From positions 1 through 64,000 of the forward strand of contig NZ_JACSQA010000018.1 of assembly GCF_014836845.1 (NCBI RefSeq): a stretch of 64,000 nucleotides of DNA, in the 5' to 3' direction. The position numbers and the translations under genes were made by a program. The notes beneath the pieces are model-generated. The model did no database searches, had not been told where the DNA came from, and saw nothing but the letters and a program-made list of their open reading frames with translations. This DNA is from Ureibacillus galli (GTDB lineage: Bacteria > Bacillota > Bacilli > Bacillales_A > Planococcaceae). Shown here in pieces: positions 21,763-31,235 of this stretch (positions are counted from its first letter, which is position 1; each line of letters begins with the position of its first letter).

Positions 21763-21829
21763 TTGTCCATCATCCTACTCAATTTTATATCATAAAGCTG
21801 CATTTTTTCTAAGTGATTCGGTTAAGTAT

Positions 21830-22186
21830 TTATGCCTCTGTTGATGAAGATAAATATTGTTTATGCACTGAAAATTTCGCCTCATTTAATAATTGGGCCA
21901 ACACTTTTTTTGGTGCATTGGCAACTTCTATATATGTTCGAGGAATGAAAAGATGAACAGCTTCAGAATAAATTCTTTTCGTTAGCTTTCTCAACTTTTC
22001 TCCAGAATTATCTGCATCAAATAAAGTATAGAGCTTACACTCTTCAAAAGGCTCTAAAAGATCTAATAAAGCATCTTCACTAATTGTCCCATTTGTACAA
22101 ATAATTTTAACATCCTCAGCAAAAATTGGTGCAATGTTCAACTTATCCGATCGGCCTTCAACAATTATACACTTTTCAACAGTCAT
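21830..22186 (-). CDS. Toprim-domain protein (YusF-like)
   Basis: The protein is 118 residues from MTVEKCIIVEGRSD; the start at 22186 is favoured by GGGGTGAAG just upstream, dropping a 16-residue extension. The N-terminal strand IIVEGRSDK carries the Toprim glutamate and YTLFDADNSGEKLR carries the DxD, so metal-binding residues are present. It resembles small Toprim proteins of the OLD/RNase M5 style; the substrate is unknown. Gene order matches yusF of B. subtilis. Confidence 0.8.
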   Translation of the reverse strand: MTVEKCIIVEGRSDKLNIAPIFAEDVKIICTNGTISEDALLDLLEPFEECKLYTLFDADNSGEKLRKLTKRIYSEAVHLFIPRTYIEVANAPKKVLAQLLNEAKFSVHKQYLSSSTEA

Positions 22187-22287
22187 TTGCTTCACCCCAC
22201 GCTTTGTAGTTATACAGCTAAAAAATGTCTGCAAATATGCATAAAAAATTAGAAAAAGAAGATGGTTACTTATTATATTTTATTGTA

Positions 22288-22317
22288 AAAAAAACGCCAG
22301 TGGTTTCTGGCGTTTTT
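22288..22317 (-). terminator. Intrinsic terminator of gcvH
   Basis: ACGCCAG and CTGGCGT form the stem (22294-22314 region) with A run 22288-22293 giving the T tail on the minus strand, and a T run on the plus strand too. Confidence 0.8.
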
Positions 22318-22331
22318 ACTATATCTTATTC

Positions 22332-22715
22332 TTATTCTGCATCAATTAATTCATTATATTGCTCAGGAGTTAATAAAGCATCAACTTGCGAAAGATCTGT
22401 TGGTTCTACAACAATCATCCACGCTTTGTCGTATGGTGATTCATTAACAAATTCTGGACTATCTTCAAGCTCAGAGTTAATTTCAACAACTTTCCCTGAA
22501 ATTGGTGCATATAGTTCTGACACAGTTTTAACAGATTCTACACTACCAAATGGCTCGTTTAATTGAATTTCGTCGCCTACTTGTGGAAGCTCAACGAAAA
22601 CAATATCGCCTAGTTCAGATTGAGCAAAGTGTGTAATTCCTACACGTACTTTTCCATCTTCTACTTTAATCCATTCGTGTTCTTTTGAATAACGTAAATC
22701 TTTCGGTGTGCTCAC
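22332..22715 (-). CDS. gcvH: Glycine cleavage system H protein
   Basis: The protein is 127 residues, starting at a GTG ([15 protein letters not shown]) with GGAGGGG upstream; this restores the family N-terminus. The lipoyl-lysine is in [11 protein letters not shown]. It carries the aminomethyl group in glycine cleavage and, in Bacillales, is also a relay for lipoylation of other enzymes. The other gcv genes are not in the window, as usual for this locus. Confidence 0.95.
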   Translation of the reverse strand: MSTPKDLRYSKEHEWIKVEDGKVRVGITHFAQSELGDIVFVELPQVGDEIQLNEPFGSVESVKTVSELYAPISGKVVEINSELEDSPEFVNESPYDKAWMIVVEPTDLSQVDALLTPEQYNELIDAE

Positions 22716-22794
22716 TAAAAACCCCTCCAAATATGTAATTCATTCAAGTTTAGTTTGACATATTTCTATAGCAAATACAAGCTAGTTCAGAGGA

Positions 22795-23151
22795 TTATTT
22801 CCAAGATTCTGCAAACTCAGCTTCTTTAAAACCTAACGTTACTTTTTCACCGTCAGTTACAATCGGACGTTTAATTAACATCCCGTCAGATGCAAGTAAT
22901 TCTAATTGTTCCTCTTCTGACATTGAAGTTAATTTGTCCTTTAACCCTAATTCTTTATACTTCATACCCGATGTATTAAAAAATTTCTTTAAAGGTAGGT
23001 TACTCGCTTTCCAATACGATTTTAACTGTTCTTTAGTTGGGGTTTGTTCCACAATATGAATAAGTTCGTAGGAAATTCCGTTTTCATCTAGCCATTTTTG
23101 AGCTTTTTTGCAAGTTGTACAGCGTGGATATTGAATCAATTTTAGTGTCAT
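22795..23151 (-). CDS. ArsC/Spx-family thiol protein (YusI-like)
   Basis: The protein is 118 residues of the arsenate reductase-like thioredoxin fold with CTTC (11-14) and the ArsC-family RPIV motif (IKRPIVTDG). Spx regulators keep CxxC and a C-terminal RNA polymerase contact, while YusI-type proteins form a separate branch; this one matches yusI of B. subtilis by position next to gcvH. Function is not established; reductase or Spx-like regulator are both possible. Confidence 0.8.
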   Translation of the reverse strand: MTLKLIQYPRCTTCKKAQKWLDENGISYELIHIVEQTPTKEQLKSYWKASNLPLKKFFNTSGMKYKELGLKDKLTSMSEEEQLELLASDGMLIKRPIVTDGEKVTLGFKEAEFAESWK

Positions 23152-23187
23152 TTCACTTCTCCTTCATAAGTTATAACATTTACATAA

Positions 23188-23216
23188 AGTATAACAGAGA
23201 TTGATTGTACTGAAAA
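23188..23216 (-). promoter_or_regulatory. Promoter of the arsC-like gene
   Basis: TTTTCA (23211-23216) and TATACT (23188-23193) on the minus strand are spaced by 17 nt, about 37 nt before the start codon. Confidence 0.5.
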
Positions 23217-23384
23217 AGATAAAGTGAAAAGGTCTTTTTCCGATCATTTTTTGTTTCACCACTTAGACTATTTCGCTTACATTATTAACGGTTTTATGGA
23301 GTCTTAATACGAATGTGGGGTAAAGTGAAACTCATTTAAAGTGTGTTTTACGTAAGAAAAGAGCATAACATTTAACAAAAAAAG

Positions 23385-23414
23385 AAAAAGGTATCCAAGT
23401 TGGATACCTTTTTT
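23385..23414 (-). terminator. Intrinsic terminator of the fad operon
   Basis: AAAAAGGTATCCAA and TTGGATACCTTTTT form a near-perfect stem. It lies just after the fadE stop and has T runs in both directions. Confidence 0.85.
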
Positions 23415-23421
23415 ATATATC

Positions 23422-25203
23422 TTACACAATATATTTTTCAGCCTCGATTAGTTTTTTAGATGCTTCACGTTTTTTCAAAATTAAATTGTAAGGGTTGCTA
23501 CGAGTTAATTTACGTAGAGCTGAAAGCATCATTTTTCCATTATCTCCATCGGCAGAAGCAAGAATTGTCTCTTTCGCTTCTTTTTCGATTTCAGCAAATG
23601 CTTCTTGGCAGAAAATTTCAGTATAAAGAAGTTTTTGTTTTGACTTCTCAACACCATCACGCTCAATCGCTTTTGCTGTACGGATGACAGCCGATTCCAT
23701 CGCATACAGTTGGTTAGCAATATTCGCAATGTTTACTAAAACTTCTTGTTCATTTTCAAGTTTTGCTCCGAAGGCTTGTGCCGCGACACCCGCAGTTAAA
23801 ATACCAATTTTCTTCGCATTTTTCACAAGATATTTTTCCTGTGCTAAAGGCTCATCTCCGATTTCTTCAGGCATTAACATTAACAACTCTTCTTGTAGCT
23901 TTTGAGCAGCTTGAAGTAAAGGTAATTCTCCTTTTAACGCCTTTTTCATAAATGTTCCTGGAACTAGTAATCGGTTAATTTCATTTGTTCCTTCAAAAAT
24001 ACGGTTAATACGTGAGTCACGGTAAATACGTTCCACTTCATATTCTGCCATGAAACCATAGCCGCCATGTAATTGTACTGCTTCATCCGCAATATAATCT
24101 AACGTTTCAGAACCAAATACTTTGGCAATCGAACATTCAATTGCATATTCCGCAATTGCAGCTGCAATGACTTTACCATCCTTTTGTTCTTCTTCTGATA
24201 ACTGGCTTAAGCGATCTTCAAAGTAACCGACAGTTCGGTAATTTAATGATTCTGATGCATATAGTTGGGATGCCATCGTTGCAATTTTTTCTTTTGTTAA
24301 ATTGAAGCTTGAAATCGGTGTTTTAAATTGTTGACGTTGATTTGAATAGGCGATTGCTAATTCTAACGCACGTTTAGAAGCACCAACAGTACCAACCCCT
24401 AATTTGTAACGACCGATATTTAAAATATTAAATGCAATAACATGACCACGTCCAACTTCACCTAGTAAATTTTCAACAGGAACTTCAGCATCTTCTAAGA
24501 TTAATGTACGAGTTGAAGAAGATTTAATCCCCATTTTCTTCTCTTCTGCCCCTACTGAAACTCCTGGATAGTTCCGTTCAACGATAAAGGCTGAGAATTT
24601 GTCGCCATCAATTTTCGCATAGACTACGAAAACATCCGCAAAACCAGAGTTCGTAATCCATTGTTTTTCTCCGTTTAATACATAATGCGTTCCAGCTTCA
24701 TTTAATTTTGCTACAGTTTTTGCTCCTAGCGCATCAGATCCAGAACCTGGTTCAGTTAAAGCATAAGCTGCAATTAATTCCCCTGAAGCAAGCTTTGGTA
24801 AATATTTTGATTTTTGTTCATGGTTACCGAATAGAACGATTGGTAATGAACCGATACCTACATGAGCACCATGAGTAATAGAGAAACCTCCAGCCGGAGA
24901 CATTTTTTCTGCAATTAATGCAGAAGAAATTTTATCTAGACCTAATCCTTCATATTCTTCCGGTACATCTGCAGCTAGTAATCCTAATTCACCAGCTTTT
25001 TTCAATAAACGTACAGAATGTTCAAATTCGTGGTTTTCTAAGTTTTCGACTACTGGTTTCACTTCATTTTCAACATAATCCGTCGTTGTTTGAGCAATCA
25101 TTAGTTGCTCATCTGTAAAATCTTCAGGCGTAATGACACGATTTAATTCCACATCTTCAATTAAAAAACTTCCACCTTTAATAACATTTGTTGTTTGAAC
25201 CAT
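23422..25203 (-). CDS. fadE: Acyl-CoA dehydrogenase FadE
   Basis: The protein is 593 residues, longer than simple acyl-CoA dehydrogenases (about 380) because of a C-terminal helical extension, as in FadE of B. subtilis. Family motifs are ALTEPGSGSDALG, KQWITNSGFADVFVVYAK, GGYGFMAEYEVERIYRDSRINRIFEGTNEI. FAD-dependent, it makes the trans-2-enoyl-CoA in beta-oxidation. The operon order fadN-fadA-fadE is that of B. subtilis. Confidence 0.95.
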   Translation of the reverse strand: MVQTTNVIKGGSFLIEDVELNRVITPEDFTDEQLMIAQTTTDYVENEVKPVVENLENHEFEHSVRLLKKAGELGLLAADVPEEYEGLGLDKISSALIAEKMSPAGGFSITHGAHVGIGSLPIVLFGNHEQKSKYLPKLASGELIAAYALTEPGSGSDALGAKTVAKLNEAGTHYVLNGEKQWITNSGFADVFVVYAKIDGDKFSAFIVERNYPGVSVGAEEKKMGIKSSSTRTLILEDAEVPVENLLGEVGRGHVIAFNILNIGRYKLGVGTVGASKRALELAIAYSNQRQQFKTPISSFNLTKEKIATMASQLYASESLNYRTVGYFEDRLSQLSEEEQKDGKVIAAAIAEYAIECSIAKVFGSETLDYIADEAVQLHGGYGFMAEYEVERIYRDSRINRIFEGTNEINRLLVPGTFMKKALKGELPLLQAAQKLQEELLMLMPEEIGDEPLAQEKYLVKNAKKIGILTAGVAAQAFGAKLENEQEVLVNIANIANQLYAMESAVIRTAKAIERDGVEKSKQKLLYTEIFCQEAFAEIEKEAKETILASADGDNGKMMLSALRKLTRSNPYNLILKKREASKKLIEAEKYIV

Positions 25204-25302
25204 CTACATTTCCTCCCCTATATTGAAAATAATTAAGACACTACAATTTAGACCTTTGTCATAATTCACTTCATTCGTGTTACTTACTAGAACAAATCTT
25301 TT

Positions 25303-26475
25303 TTATAACACTTCAAATACTCCAGCAGCACCCATACCGCCACCAATACACATTGTGACAACGCCATACTTTTTACCTTGACGTTTTAATTCATGGATTA
25401 ACTTTAATGTTAAGATGGCACCTGTTGCACCAAGTGGGTGACCTAAAGCGATTGCCCCACCATTCACATTCACCTTTTCTATATCGATGCCTAAATGGCG
25501 TACTACTTGAATTGATTGGGAAGCGAATGCTTCATTTAGCTCCCATAAGTCAATATCCTCTAAGGAAAGTCCAGCGATTTTCAATGCTTTTGGCACAGCT
25601 TCGATAGGGCCAATTCCCATTACTTCAGGAGGCACTCCTCCAACGGCGAATCCTAAAAATTTTGCCATCGGTTTTAATCCTTGAGCTTCCGCCTCTTCTC
25701 GATCCATTACTAATACTGCTGCTGCCCCATCGGATGTTTGTGAAGAGTTTCCTGCTGTAACAGACCCTTTTACGTTAAAGGCAGGACGCAGTTTTGCAAG
25801 ACCTTCCAGCGAAGTATCGGGACGAACACCTTCATCTGTATCAAATGTAAAAGTCTTAGATTGAAGTTTGTGATTTTCATCTACGAAATGTTGAACAACT
25901 TCAACTGGTACAATTTCATCCTTAAATTTTCCTTCTTTAATTGCTTTTGCCGCTAGTTCATGAGAACGTACAGCAAAGGCATCTTGGTCTTCTCGACTGA
26001 CCCCAAAACGATTGGCTACTTCTTCAGCGGTATGCCCCATACTCATATAATATTGAGGTGCTTCTTCTGCTAGTTTCGGGTTTAGCCGAACCGTATTACC
26101 TGTCATCGGAATCATACTCATCGATTCAACGCCACCAGCTAAAATCGCCTTTGAATGTCCTAACATCACCCGTTCAGCTGCATAAGCAATCGCTTGAAGT
26201 CCAGATGAACAAAATCGATTAATTGTAATGGCTGGTGTCGTATCCGGTAACCCAGCTAACGCCCCTATATTTCTCGCTACATTCATTCCTTGTTCGGCTT
26301 CCGGCATTGCACAGCCCATAATTAAATCATCGATAGGACCTTCATATCCAGCTCTTTTTAATGTTTCCTTAACAACAACTGCCCCAAAATCATCAGGACG
26401 GAAGTTCGCAAGTGAACCCTTTTTTGCTTTACCAATTGGTGTTCTTGCACCTGCTACAATTACGGCTTCACGCAT
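25303..26475 (-). CDS. fadA: Acetyl-CoA C-acyltransferase (3-ketoacyl-CoA thiolase) FadA
   Basis: The protein is 390 residues. The acyl-accepting cysteine is in [12 protein letters not shown]; the catalytic residues are in [15 protein letters not shown] and [10 protein letters not shown]. It releases acetyl-CoA from 3-ketoacyl-CoA in the last step of each beta-oxidation round. It lies 67 nt downstream of fadN and 99 nt upstream of fadE. Confidence 0.96.
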   Translation of the reverse strand: MREAVIVAGARTPIGKAKKGSLANFRPDDFGAVVVKETLKRAGYEGPIDDLIMGCAMPEAEQGMNVARNIGALAGLPDTTPAITINRFCSSGLQAIAYAAERVMLGHSKAILAGGVESMSMIPMTGNTVRLNPKLAEEAPQYYMSMGHTAEEVANRFGVSREDQDAFAVRSHELAAKAIKEGKFKDEIVPVEVVQHFVDENHKLQSKTFTFDTDEGVRPDTSLEGLAKLRPAFNVKGSVTAGNSSQTSDGAAAVLVMDREEAEAQGLKPMAKFLGFAVGGVPPEVMGIGPIEAVPKALKIAGLSLEDIDLWELNEAFASQSIQVVRHLGIDIEKVNVNGGAIALGHPLGATGAILTLKLIHELKRQGKKYGVVTMCIGGGMGAAGVFEVL

Positions 26476-26542
26476 ATTGATATATCCCCCTTATCCATTG
26501 GCTTTTGTATTTCAGTTCATCGACATTCCTGCCAGACTATGA

Positions 26543-28927
26543 TTAATTGCGTAATGGTTTTCCTTTTATCAACATGTGTTGCATCCGTTCTTGCGATTTC
26601 GGTTCGGCAACAAGTTGTAAAAATGCTTCACGCTCTAAGTTTAGTATATAATCTTCCGTTACTTCTGTTCCGTATGGCACAAGTCCGCCAGCGATCACAT
26701 ATGCGAGCTTTTTCGCTATCTTCAAATCATGTTCACTAATAAAGCCAGATTGATACATTCCTTGGGCACCTAACAATAGTGTTGCGTATCCTGGTGCTCC
26801 GACGACTTTCACTTTTTTCGGTATAGGCGCTGTATATCCAGCTTCTGATAAAGCTAGCACAGCCTGTTTCGCATCGTAAATTAAATGATCAGGATTTACT
26901 GAAATACCATCTGCAAAGTTTAAGAAATTATTTTCGCGAGCTTCTTCACCGGATGTGGAAACTTTCGCTAAAGCAATTGTTTCAAATACTTTATTGGCAA
27001 TCGTTTGATAGTCTATTTCCACCCCATTCGGAATCCCTTTTATAAACTTTTCATAGAGTGCTAGATTTCCACCGCCACCAGGTATTAATCCGACCCCTAC
27101 TTCCACTAATCCCATATACGTTTCACTAGATGCTTGAATATGAGCAGCTGGTAAACATACTTCAGATCCTCCACCAAGCGTCATTCCAAAAGGTGCTGCC
27201 ACAATTGGTTTTTTACTGTATTTAATTCTACGCATTGCTTTTTGGAAAGCACGAATAGTAAAATCTAGTTCAAAAATATTATCATCTTGAGCTTCCATTA
27301 AAATCATGCCAAGGTTTGCTCCTACACAGAAGTTTTTCCCTTGATTTCCAATTACAAGGCCTTTAAAATTTGCCTCCACTTCATCTATTGCGAAGTTGAT
27401 CATTTGAATAATATCTAAACCAATCGCATTGGATTTTGAATGGAATTCTAACAATGCAACCCCATCACCTAAATCTAGTAAACTAGCACCAGAGTTTGAT
27501 TTAATAACCCCATGTTTTTTCTTAAAGCGTTTTAAATCAATCACTTTCTCATTCACAGGTACTTTTACATATTCATTGCCATTGTAGTACGCTAAATCTC
27601 CATCAATTTCTGTATAGAAAGATTCATAGCCTTTAGCTAAAAATTCTTTTACAAATGAAGGAACTTCTCTTCCTTCAGACTCCATTTTTTCAACAGATTG
27701 TTTGACCCCAATGGCATCCCACATTTCAAAAGGTCCTTGTGTCCAGCCAAAGCCCCATTTCATCGCATTGTCAATTTCAACAATTGTTTCTGCAATGATG
27801 CCTGTTAGTTCAGCAGAATAAAGTAGCGTCGGAGCAAATATGTTCCATAGTAGCTCACCTACTCGGTCATTCGCATATACTAATGTCTTCACCTTATTTG
27901 GAAGCCCTTTTGTTTGTTTAGCCATTTCAATCGAAGGCGTCTGTAATTTTTTCATTGGCACATACTCTAAAGTGGATGGCTCAATTTCAAAAATTTCTTT
28001 TCCTTTCTTCACAAAGAAACCTTGCCCTGATTTTGCACCTAGCCAACCATTCTCGACCATTTTCTTCATTAACTCAGGCACTTCAAATACTTTTTGTTCT
28101 TCCCCTGTTGTTTGGTCATAAACCGTTTTCGCCACATGAAGGAATGTATCTAAACCAACGACGTCTAAAGTTCGGAAAGTTGCTGATTTTGCTCTACCAA
28201 TTAATGTACCCGTTACCGAATCCACTTCCCCAACGGAATATCCGCGCTCTAACATCTCTCTAAGTGTAATAAGAAGGCCATATGTTCCAATTCGGTTAGC
28301 CACAAAGTTCGGCGTATCTTTTCCTACGACAACCCCTTTGCCTAATACATCTTCAGCAAACGTTTTCATGAAGGTAACAACTTCAGGTAACGTATGTTCA
28401 GTCGGAATTACTTCCAACAGTTTTAAATAACGAGGAGGATTAAAGAAGTGAGTTCCTAAAAAGTGCTTTTGGAAATCTTCAGAACGACCTTCAGCCATTG
28501 CATTTACACTAATCCCTGATGTATTAGAACTAATGATTGTACCTGGTTTCCGTACTGCATCTACCCGTTCAAATAGGCTTTTCTTTACATCTAAGTTTTC
28601 AACTACCACTTCGATAATCCAATCTACATCTTTCAACTTTTCTAAGTCGTCTTCCAAGTTTCCAACTGTTATAAGTGATAAATTTTTCTTAGCTGTTAAT
28701 GGTGCCGGTTTTTGTTTTAATAGCTTTTGAATCGCACTGCTTGCAAAGCGATTGCGAACTGCTGGATGTTCTAATGTCAGTCCTTTCGCTTCCTCTTCCT
28801 TCGTTAACTCCCTTGGTACGATATCTAATAACAATGTTGGAATCCCGATATTTGCTAAATGTGCGGCAATACCCGATCCCATAACCCCTGAGCCTAGTAC
28901 GGCTGCTGTTTGAATTTTGTAAGACAT
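26543..28927 (-). CDS. fadN: 3-hydroxyacyl-CoA dehydrogenase / enoyl-CoA hydratase FadN
   Basis: The protein is about 794 residues. The N-terminal part is a Rossmann hydroxyacyl-CoA dehydrogenase (AVLGSGVMGSGIAAHLANIG; NTSGISVNAMAEG; GTHFFNPPRYLKLLEVI) and the C-terminal third is a crotonase fold (VIGNQGKNFCVGANLGMIL; GMTLGGGSEVCLPA). One chain so carries the hydratase and dehydrogenase steps. I chose ATG 28927 because GGGGG at 28934-28938 is then 6 nt away; an ATG at 28933 is also possible. A FadR box overlaps the promoter. Confidence 0.95.
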   Translation of the reverse strand: MSYKIQTAAVLGSGVMGSGIAAHLANIGIPTLLLDIVPRELTKEEEAKGLTLEHPAVRNRFASSAIQKLLKQKPAPLTAKKNLSLITVGNLEDDLEKLKDVDWIIEVVVENLDVKKSLFERVDAVRKPGTIISSNTSGISVNAMAEGRSEDFQKHFLGTHFFNPPRYLKLLEVIPTEHTLPEVVTFMKTFAEDVLGKGVVVGKDTPNFVANRIGTYGLLITLREMLERGYSVGEVDSVTGTLIGRAKSATFRTLDVVGLDTFLHVAKTVYDQTTGEEQKVFEVPELMKKMVENGWLGAKSGQGFFVKKGKEIFEIEPSTLEYVPMKKLQTPSIEMAKQTKGLPNKVKTLVYANDRVGELLWNIFAPTLLYSAELTGIIAETIVEIDNAMKWGFGWTQGPFEMWDAIGVKQSVEKMESEGREVPSFVKEFLAKGYESFYTEIDGDLAYYNGNEYVKVPVNEKVIDLKRFKKKHGVIKSNSGASLLDLGDGVALLEFHSKSNAIGLDIIQMINFAIDEVEANFKGLVIGNQGKNFCVGANLGMILMEAQDDNIFELDFTIRAFQKAMRRIKYSKKPIVAAPFGMTLGGGSEVCLPAAHIQASSETYMGLVEVGVGLIPGGGGNLALYEKFIKGIPNGVEIDYQTIANKVFETIALAKVSTSGEEARENNFLNFADGISVNPDHLIYDAKQAVLALSEAGYTAPIPKKVKVVGAPGYATLLLGAQGMYQSGFISEHDLKIAKKLAYVIAGGLVPYGTEVTEDYILNLEREAFLQLVAEPKSQERMQHMLIKGKPLRN

Positions 28928-28948
28928 ATGCATCCCCCTTATCACCTT

Positions 28949-28995
28949 TGAATGAATACTCATTCATTTTATGGTAAAAAAAATATAGCTCTCAA
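28949..28995 (-). promoter_or_regulatory. fadN promoter with overlapping FadR operator
   Basis: TTGAGA (28990-28995) and TAAAAT (28966-28971) are 18 nt apart on the minus strand. Immediately downstream, 28949-28966 reads TGAATGAATACTCATTCA on the plus strand, an exact match to the Bacillus FadR box (TGAATGAMTANTCATTCA). FadR blocks the promoter until long-chain acyl-CoA releases it. Confidence 0.85.
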
Positions 28996-29207
28996 AATAT
29001 TAATTGTTTCAAACAGTTATTCTGTTCTTAGTGTAGAATATTTCTTCATTTTTAGCAATATTTTTTAACTTAATTTTCTAAAAAATCAATTATTCGTTTA
29101 CTAAATTAATAGTTCTATCTATATTTTATGAACAACCATTCATTTAAGTCAAATTACTTTTAAAAAAATTTAAAATGTGTACACTGATGATAAGGAGAGT
29201 GATATAA

Positions 29208-29525
29208 ATGCAAGCAATTACTACTGCGGAACAATTTAATGAAATTATCGCATCTGAACAACCGGTTATCGTAAAATTTTATGCAGGTTGGTGCCCAGAC
29301 TGTACACGTATGAACATGTTTATCGATCCAATTATCGAGGAATACAATCAATATACTTGGTACGAAATTAACCGCGATGATTTCCCAGAACTAGCTGAAA
29401 AATATCAAGTTATGGGGATTCCAAGTTTATTAATCTTCAAAAATAGTGAAAAATTGGCTCACTTACACAGTGCTAACGCAAAATCACCAGAAGATGTAAA
29501 AGAGTTTTTAAACGCTCAAAACTAA
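29208..29525 (+). CDS. Thioredoxin family protein
   Basis: The protein is 105 residues with thioredoxin fold. The active site is WCPDC (about 28-32) and cis-proline is in MGIPSLLIF. No signal peptide, so it acts in the cytoplasm. It has a clear ribosome site (AAGGAGAG) and its own terminator. The CPDC pair suggests a more oxidising or specialised thioredoxin than the CGPC of TrxA. It resembles small thioredoxin-like proteins near the B. subtilis yus/ytp genes; its substrate is unknown. Confidence 0.85.
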   Translation: MQAITTAEQFNEIIASEQPVIVKFYAGWCPDCTRMNMFIDPIIEEYNQYTWYEINRDDFPELAEKYQVMGIPSLLIFKNSEKLAHLHSANAKSPEDVKEFLNAQN

Positions 29526-29531
29526 TCGAAC

Positions 29532-29575
29532 AGACTACAAACTAAACATTCTACTTAGTTTGTAGTCTTTGTTTT
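29532..29575 (+). terminator. Intrinsic terminator of the thioredoxin-like gene
   Basis: AGACTACAAACTAA and TTAGTTTGTAGTCT arms, loop of about 9 nt, then TTGTTTTT. Confidence 0.85.
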
Positions 29576-29625
29576 TATTAAGATTCCTTTTCATGTTAAA
29601 TTAAATTTAATTGGGGTGAATAAAG

Positions 29626-29829
29626 ATGCCATATGTCAATATTAAAATTACAAATGAAGATGTGACACCAGAGAAAAAAGCAGCTTTAATTAAAGGAGCA
29701 ACTCAATTATTAGTTGATGTATTAGGTAAAAATCCTGCTACAACGGTCGTTGTTATTGATGAAGTAGATACAGATAATTGGGGCATCGGTGGGGAAACTG
29801 TTACAAAAAGAAGAAAAGAAGGAAAATGA
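29626..29829 (+). CDS. 4-oxalocrotonate tautomerase-like protein
   Basis: The protein is 67 residues. Removal of Met1 leaves the catalytic N-terminal proline (MPYVNIKI), and arginine/tryptophan positions of the family are present near the end (NWGIGGETVTKRR). Enzymes of this type assemble as trimers of dimers or hexamers and move double bonds in keto acids; the true substrate here is not known. Own terminator downstream. Confidence 0.88.
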   Translation: MPYVNIKITNEDVTPEKKAALIKGATQLLVDVLGKNPATTVVVIDEVDTDNWGIGGETVTKRRKEGK

Positions 29830-29831
29830 AT

Positions 29832-29872
29832 AAAAATGGGTGGCTAATGTAAATATGGCCACCCATTTTTTT
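29832..29872. terminator. Bidirectional terminator
   Basis: AAAAATGGGTGGC and GCCACCCATTTTT form the stem, with A run on the left and T run on the right. It ends the tautomerase gene on the plus strand and the converging HAD gene on the minus strand. Confidence 0.85.
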
Positions 29873-30566
29873 ATTGCTTTACATGTAAAATGTTATATAG
29901 TTCATCAAGTTTAACTATTTCATAGGTAGGAGTAATTTCTGATTGAATCGCTATCTTTTTAAGGTTTATCCAACATGTATCGATCCCCACGTTCCAACCA
30001 CCTGTTATATCTGCGCTAAAGGAATCACCAATTATTAATGTTGTTGATAAATCGACATTTTCAATTTGTGAAAACACCACATTAAAAAACTCCTTCATCG
30101 GTTTTTGATAACCAGTATCTTCTGACACAAATACTTTTTTAAAATAAGGTGTCAGTCCAGAATCGTGAAGTCTTTTTTCCTGTGTCTTCGATTCTCCATT
30201 GGACACAACATACAAATCAAATTGTTTATATAATGTTTTAATTAAATCCAATGCCCCTTCAATGAGATGATGCCCTTCCGATAAATATTTTCGATAGTTT
30301 TTTTCTAAAGCAACCCCATCTACTTCAATACCGTATTGTTTAAATAAAATAGCGAATCGCGTATTCACGACTTCATCCCGATCCATTTTATCCTCTTCAT
30401 AAGCTCGCCATAACTCGCTATTTAACTTTTTATAGTCGGCTTTCATTTCAGGTGTTAACTCAAATTGCTGATCTTGAAATAACTTTTGCAGTGCAACTTC
30501 TTCTGTTGCCCCAAAATCAAGCAATGTATCATCTAAGTCGAATAATAGTGTTTTGTACTGTTTCAA
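29871..30566 (-). CDS. HAD-family pyrimidine nucleotidase (YjjG/YfnB-like)
   Basis: The protein is 231 residues of HAD superfamily. Motif I is FDLDDTLLD with nucleophile D10 and D12; motif II VVSNGE; motif III KPMKEFF; motif IV IIGDSFSADITGG. The length and GESKTQEKRL segment fit the YjjG/YfnB group, which cleaves nucleoside monophosphates including non-canonical pyrimidines. Single gene, convergent to the tautomerase gene. Confidence 0.85.
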   Translation of the reverse strand: MKQYKTLLFDLDDTLLDFGATEEVALQKLFQDQQFELTPEMKADYKKLNSELWRAYEEDKMDRDEVVNTRFAILFKQYGIEVDGVALEKNYRKYLSEGHHLIEGALDLIKTLYKQFDLYVVSNGESKTQEKRLHDSGLTPYFKKVFVSEDTGYQKPMKEFFNVVFSQIENVDLSTTLIIGDSFSADITGGWNVGIDTCWINLKKIAIQSEITPTYEIVKLDELYNILHVKQ

Positions 30567-30691
30567 AATTAACTCCCCCTAATAAACCTTCAAATTTAAG
30601 ACTCTTCATTTATCATATAGCCTATCTTCTATTATACTTTTGTATAGTCCATTGGGACAGCCATTGTCCGAAAAAGAAAAAGAGGTGTACG

Positions 30692-31201
30692 ATGAAAACG
30701 CAACTAAATCTAAAAGGAATGTCCCAATATAGTCTAGATGTCCATCCGAAATTCCAAAACTCAGCTTGTGGTCCAACGACCGTTTTGGTCATTTTAAACT
30801 ACTTATTAAATCATTCATTCAATAAAGATGTGAATGAACTTTATACCTTTTTAGGTGGCACGAAAATCGGTTTATTTAAATGGCGTTTAATAAAAAATTT
30901 ACAAAAACTATTAGGACCTAATTGGAGTGTTTCCAGTTGCTCGCTAACAACTGCGTTAAAGGAATTGGATGCAGGAAGACCCGTAGCAATGAAATTTGAT
31001 AAATATTTTACCTTTCAATGGCGTTCAAAGCCGACCTTCAAATACCATTGGGTTCCACTAATTGGTTATGAAATCGAGAAGGATGTACTGTATTTCATCG
31101 TTCATGATAATGGTGGACGTAACCGTGATAGTCAAATAAGAAAAGTTCCCTACGCTCCTAATCGTAAAGTCGTTCGTTTCGTAAAAATAGAGCCGAAGTG
31201 A
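30692..31201 (+). CDS. C39-like cysteine peptidase family protein
   Basis: The protein is 169 residues from ATG 30692 (GAGGTG upstream; a longer reading frame runs back over the HAD gene and is rejected). C26 in SACGPTT, histidine in KYHWVPLIGYE and the VHDNGG turn give the papain-like Cys-His-Asp/Asn layout of C39-like domains. No signal peptide or transporter is nearby, so it is probably an intracellular peptidase or a non-catalytic relative. Substrate unknown. Confidence 0.75.
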   Translation: MKTQLNLKGMSQYSLDVHPKFQNSACGPTTVLVILNYLLNHSFNKDVNELYTFLGGTKIGLFKWRLIKNLQKLLGPNWSVSSCSLTTALKELDAGRPVAMKFDKYFTFQWRSKPTFKYHWVPLIGYEIEKDVLYFIVHDNGGRNRDSQIRKVPYAPNRKVVRFVKIEPK

Positions 31202-31226
31202 TACCTAAAAGGTCACCCGGCTCTAT
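31187..31226. terminator. Hairpin between convergent genes
   Basis: ATAGAGCCG and CGGCTCTAT arms with inner GTGA/TCAC pairing overlap the stop of the peptidase-like gene. T-rich sequence follows on the plus side. Confidence 0.55.
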
Positions 31227-31235
31227 CTCTTTCCA

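Noticed and set aside
21463-23151. The thioredoxin-like, Toprim, gcvH and ArsC-like genes as a novel cluster
   Set aside because: Gene order is the same as in the B. subtilis yus region, so it is ordinary.
29126-29144. TGAAC...ATTCA near 29130 as a second FadR box
   Set aside because: Only half sites with the wrong spacing; the full 18-bp box at 28949-28966 is sufficient.
30452-30691. Upstream 80-codon extension of the C39-like gene
   Set aside because: It overlaps the start of the HAD gene on the other strand and lacks a ribosome site; ATG 30692 has GAGGTG in place.
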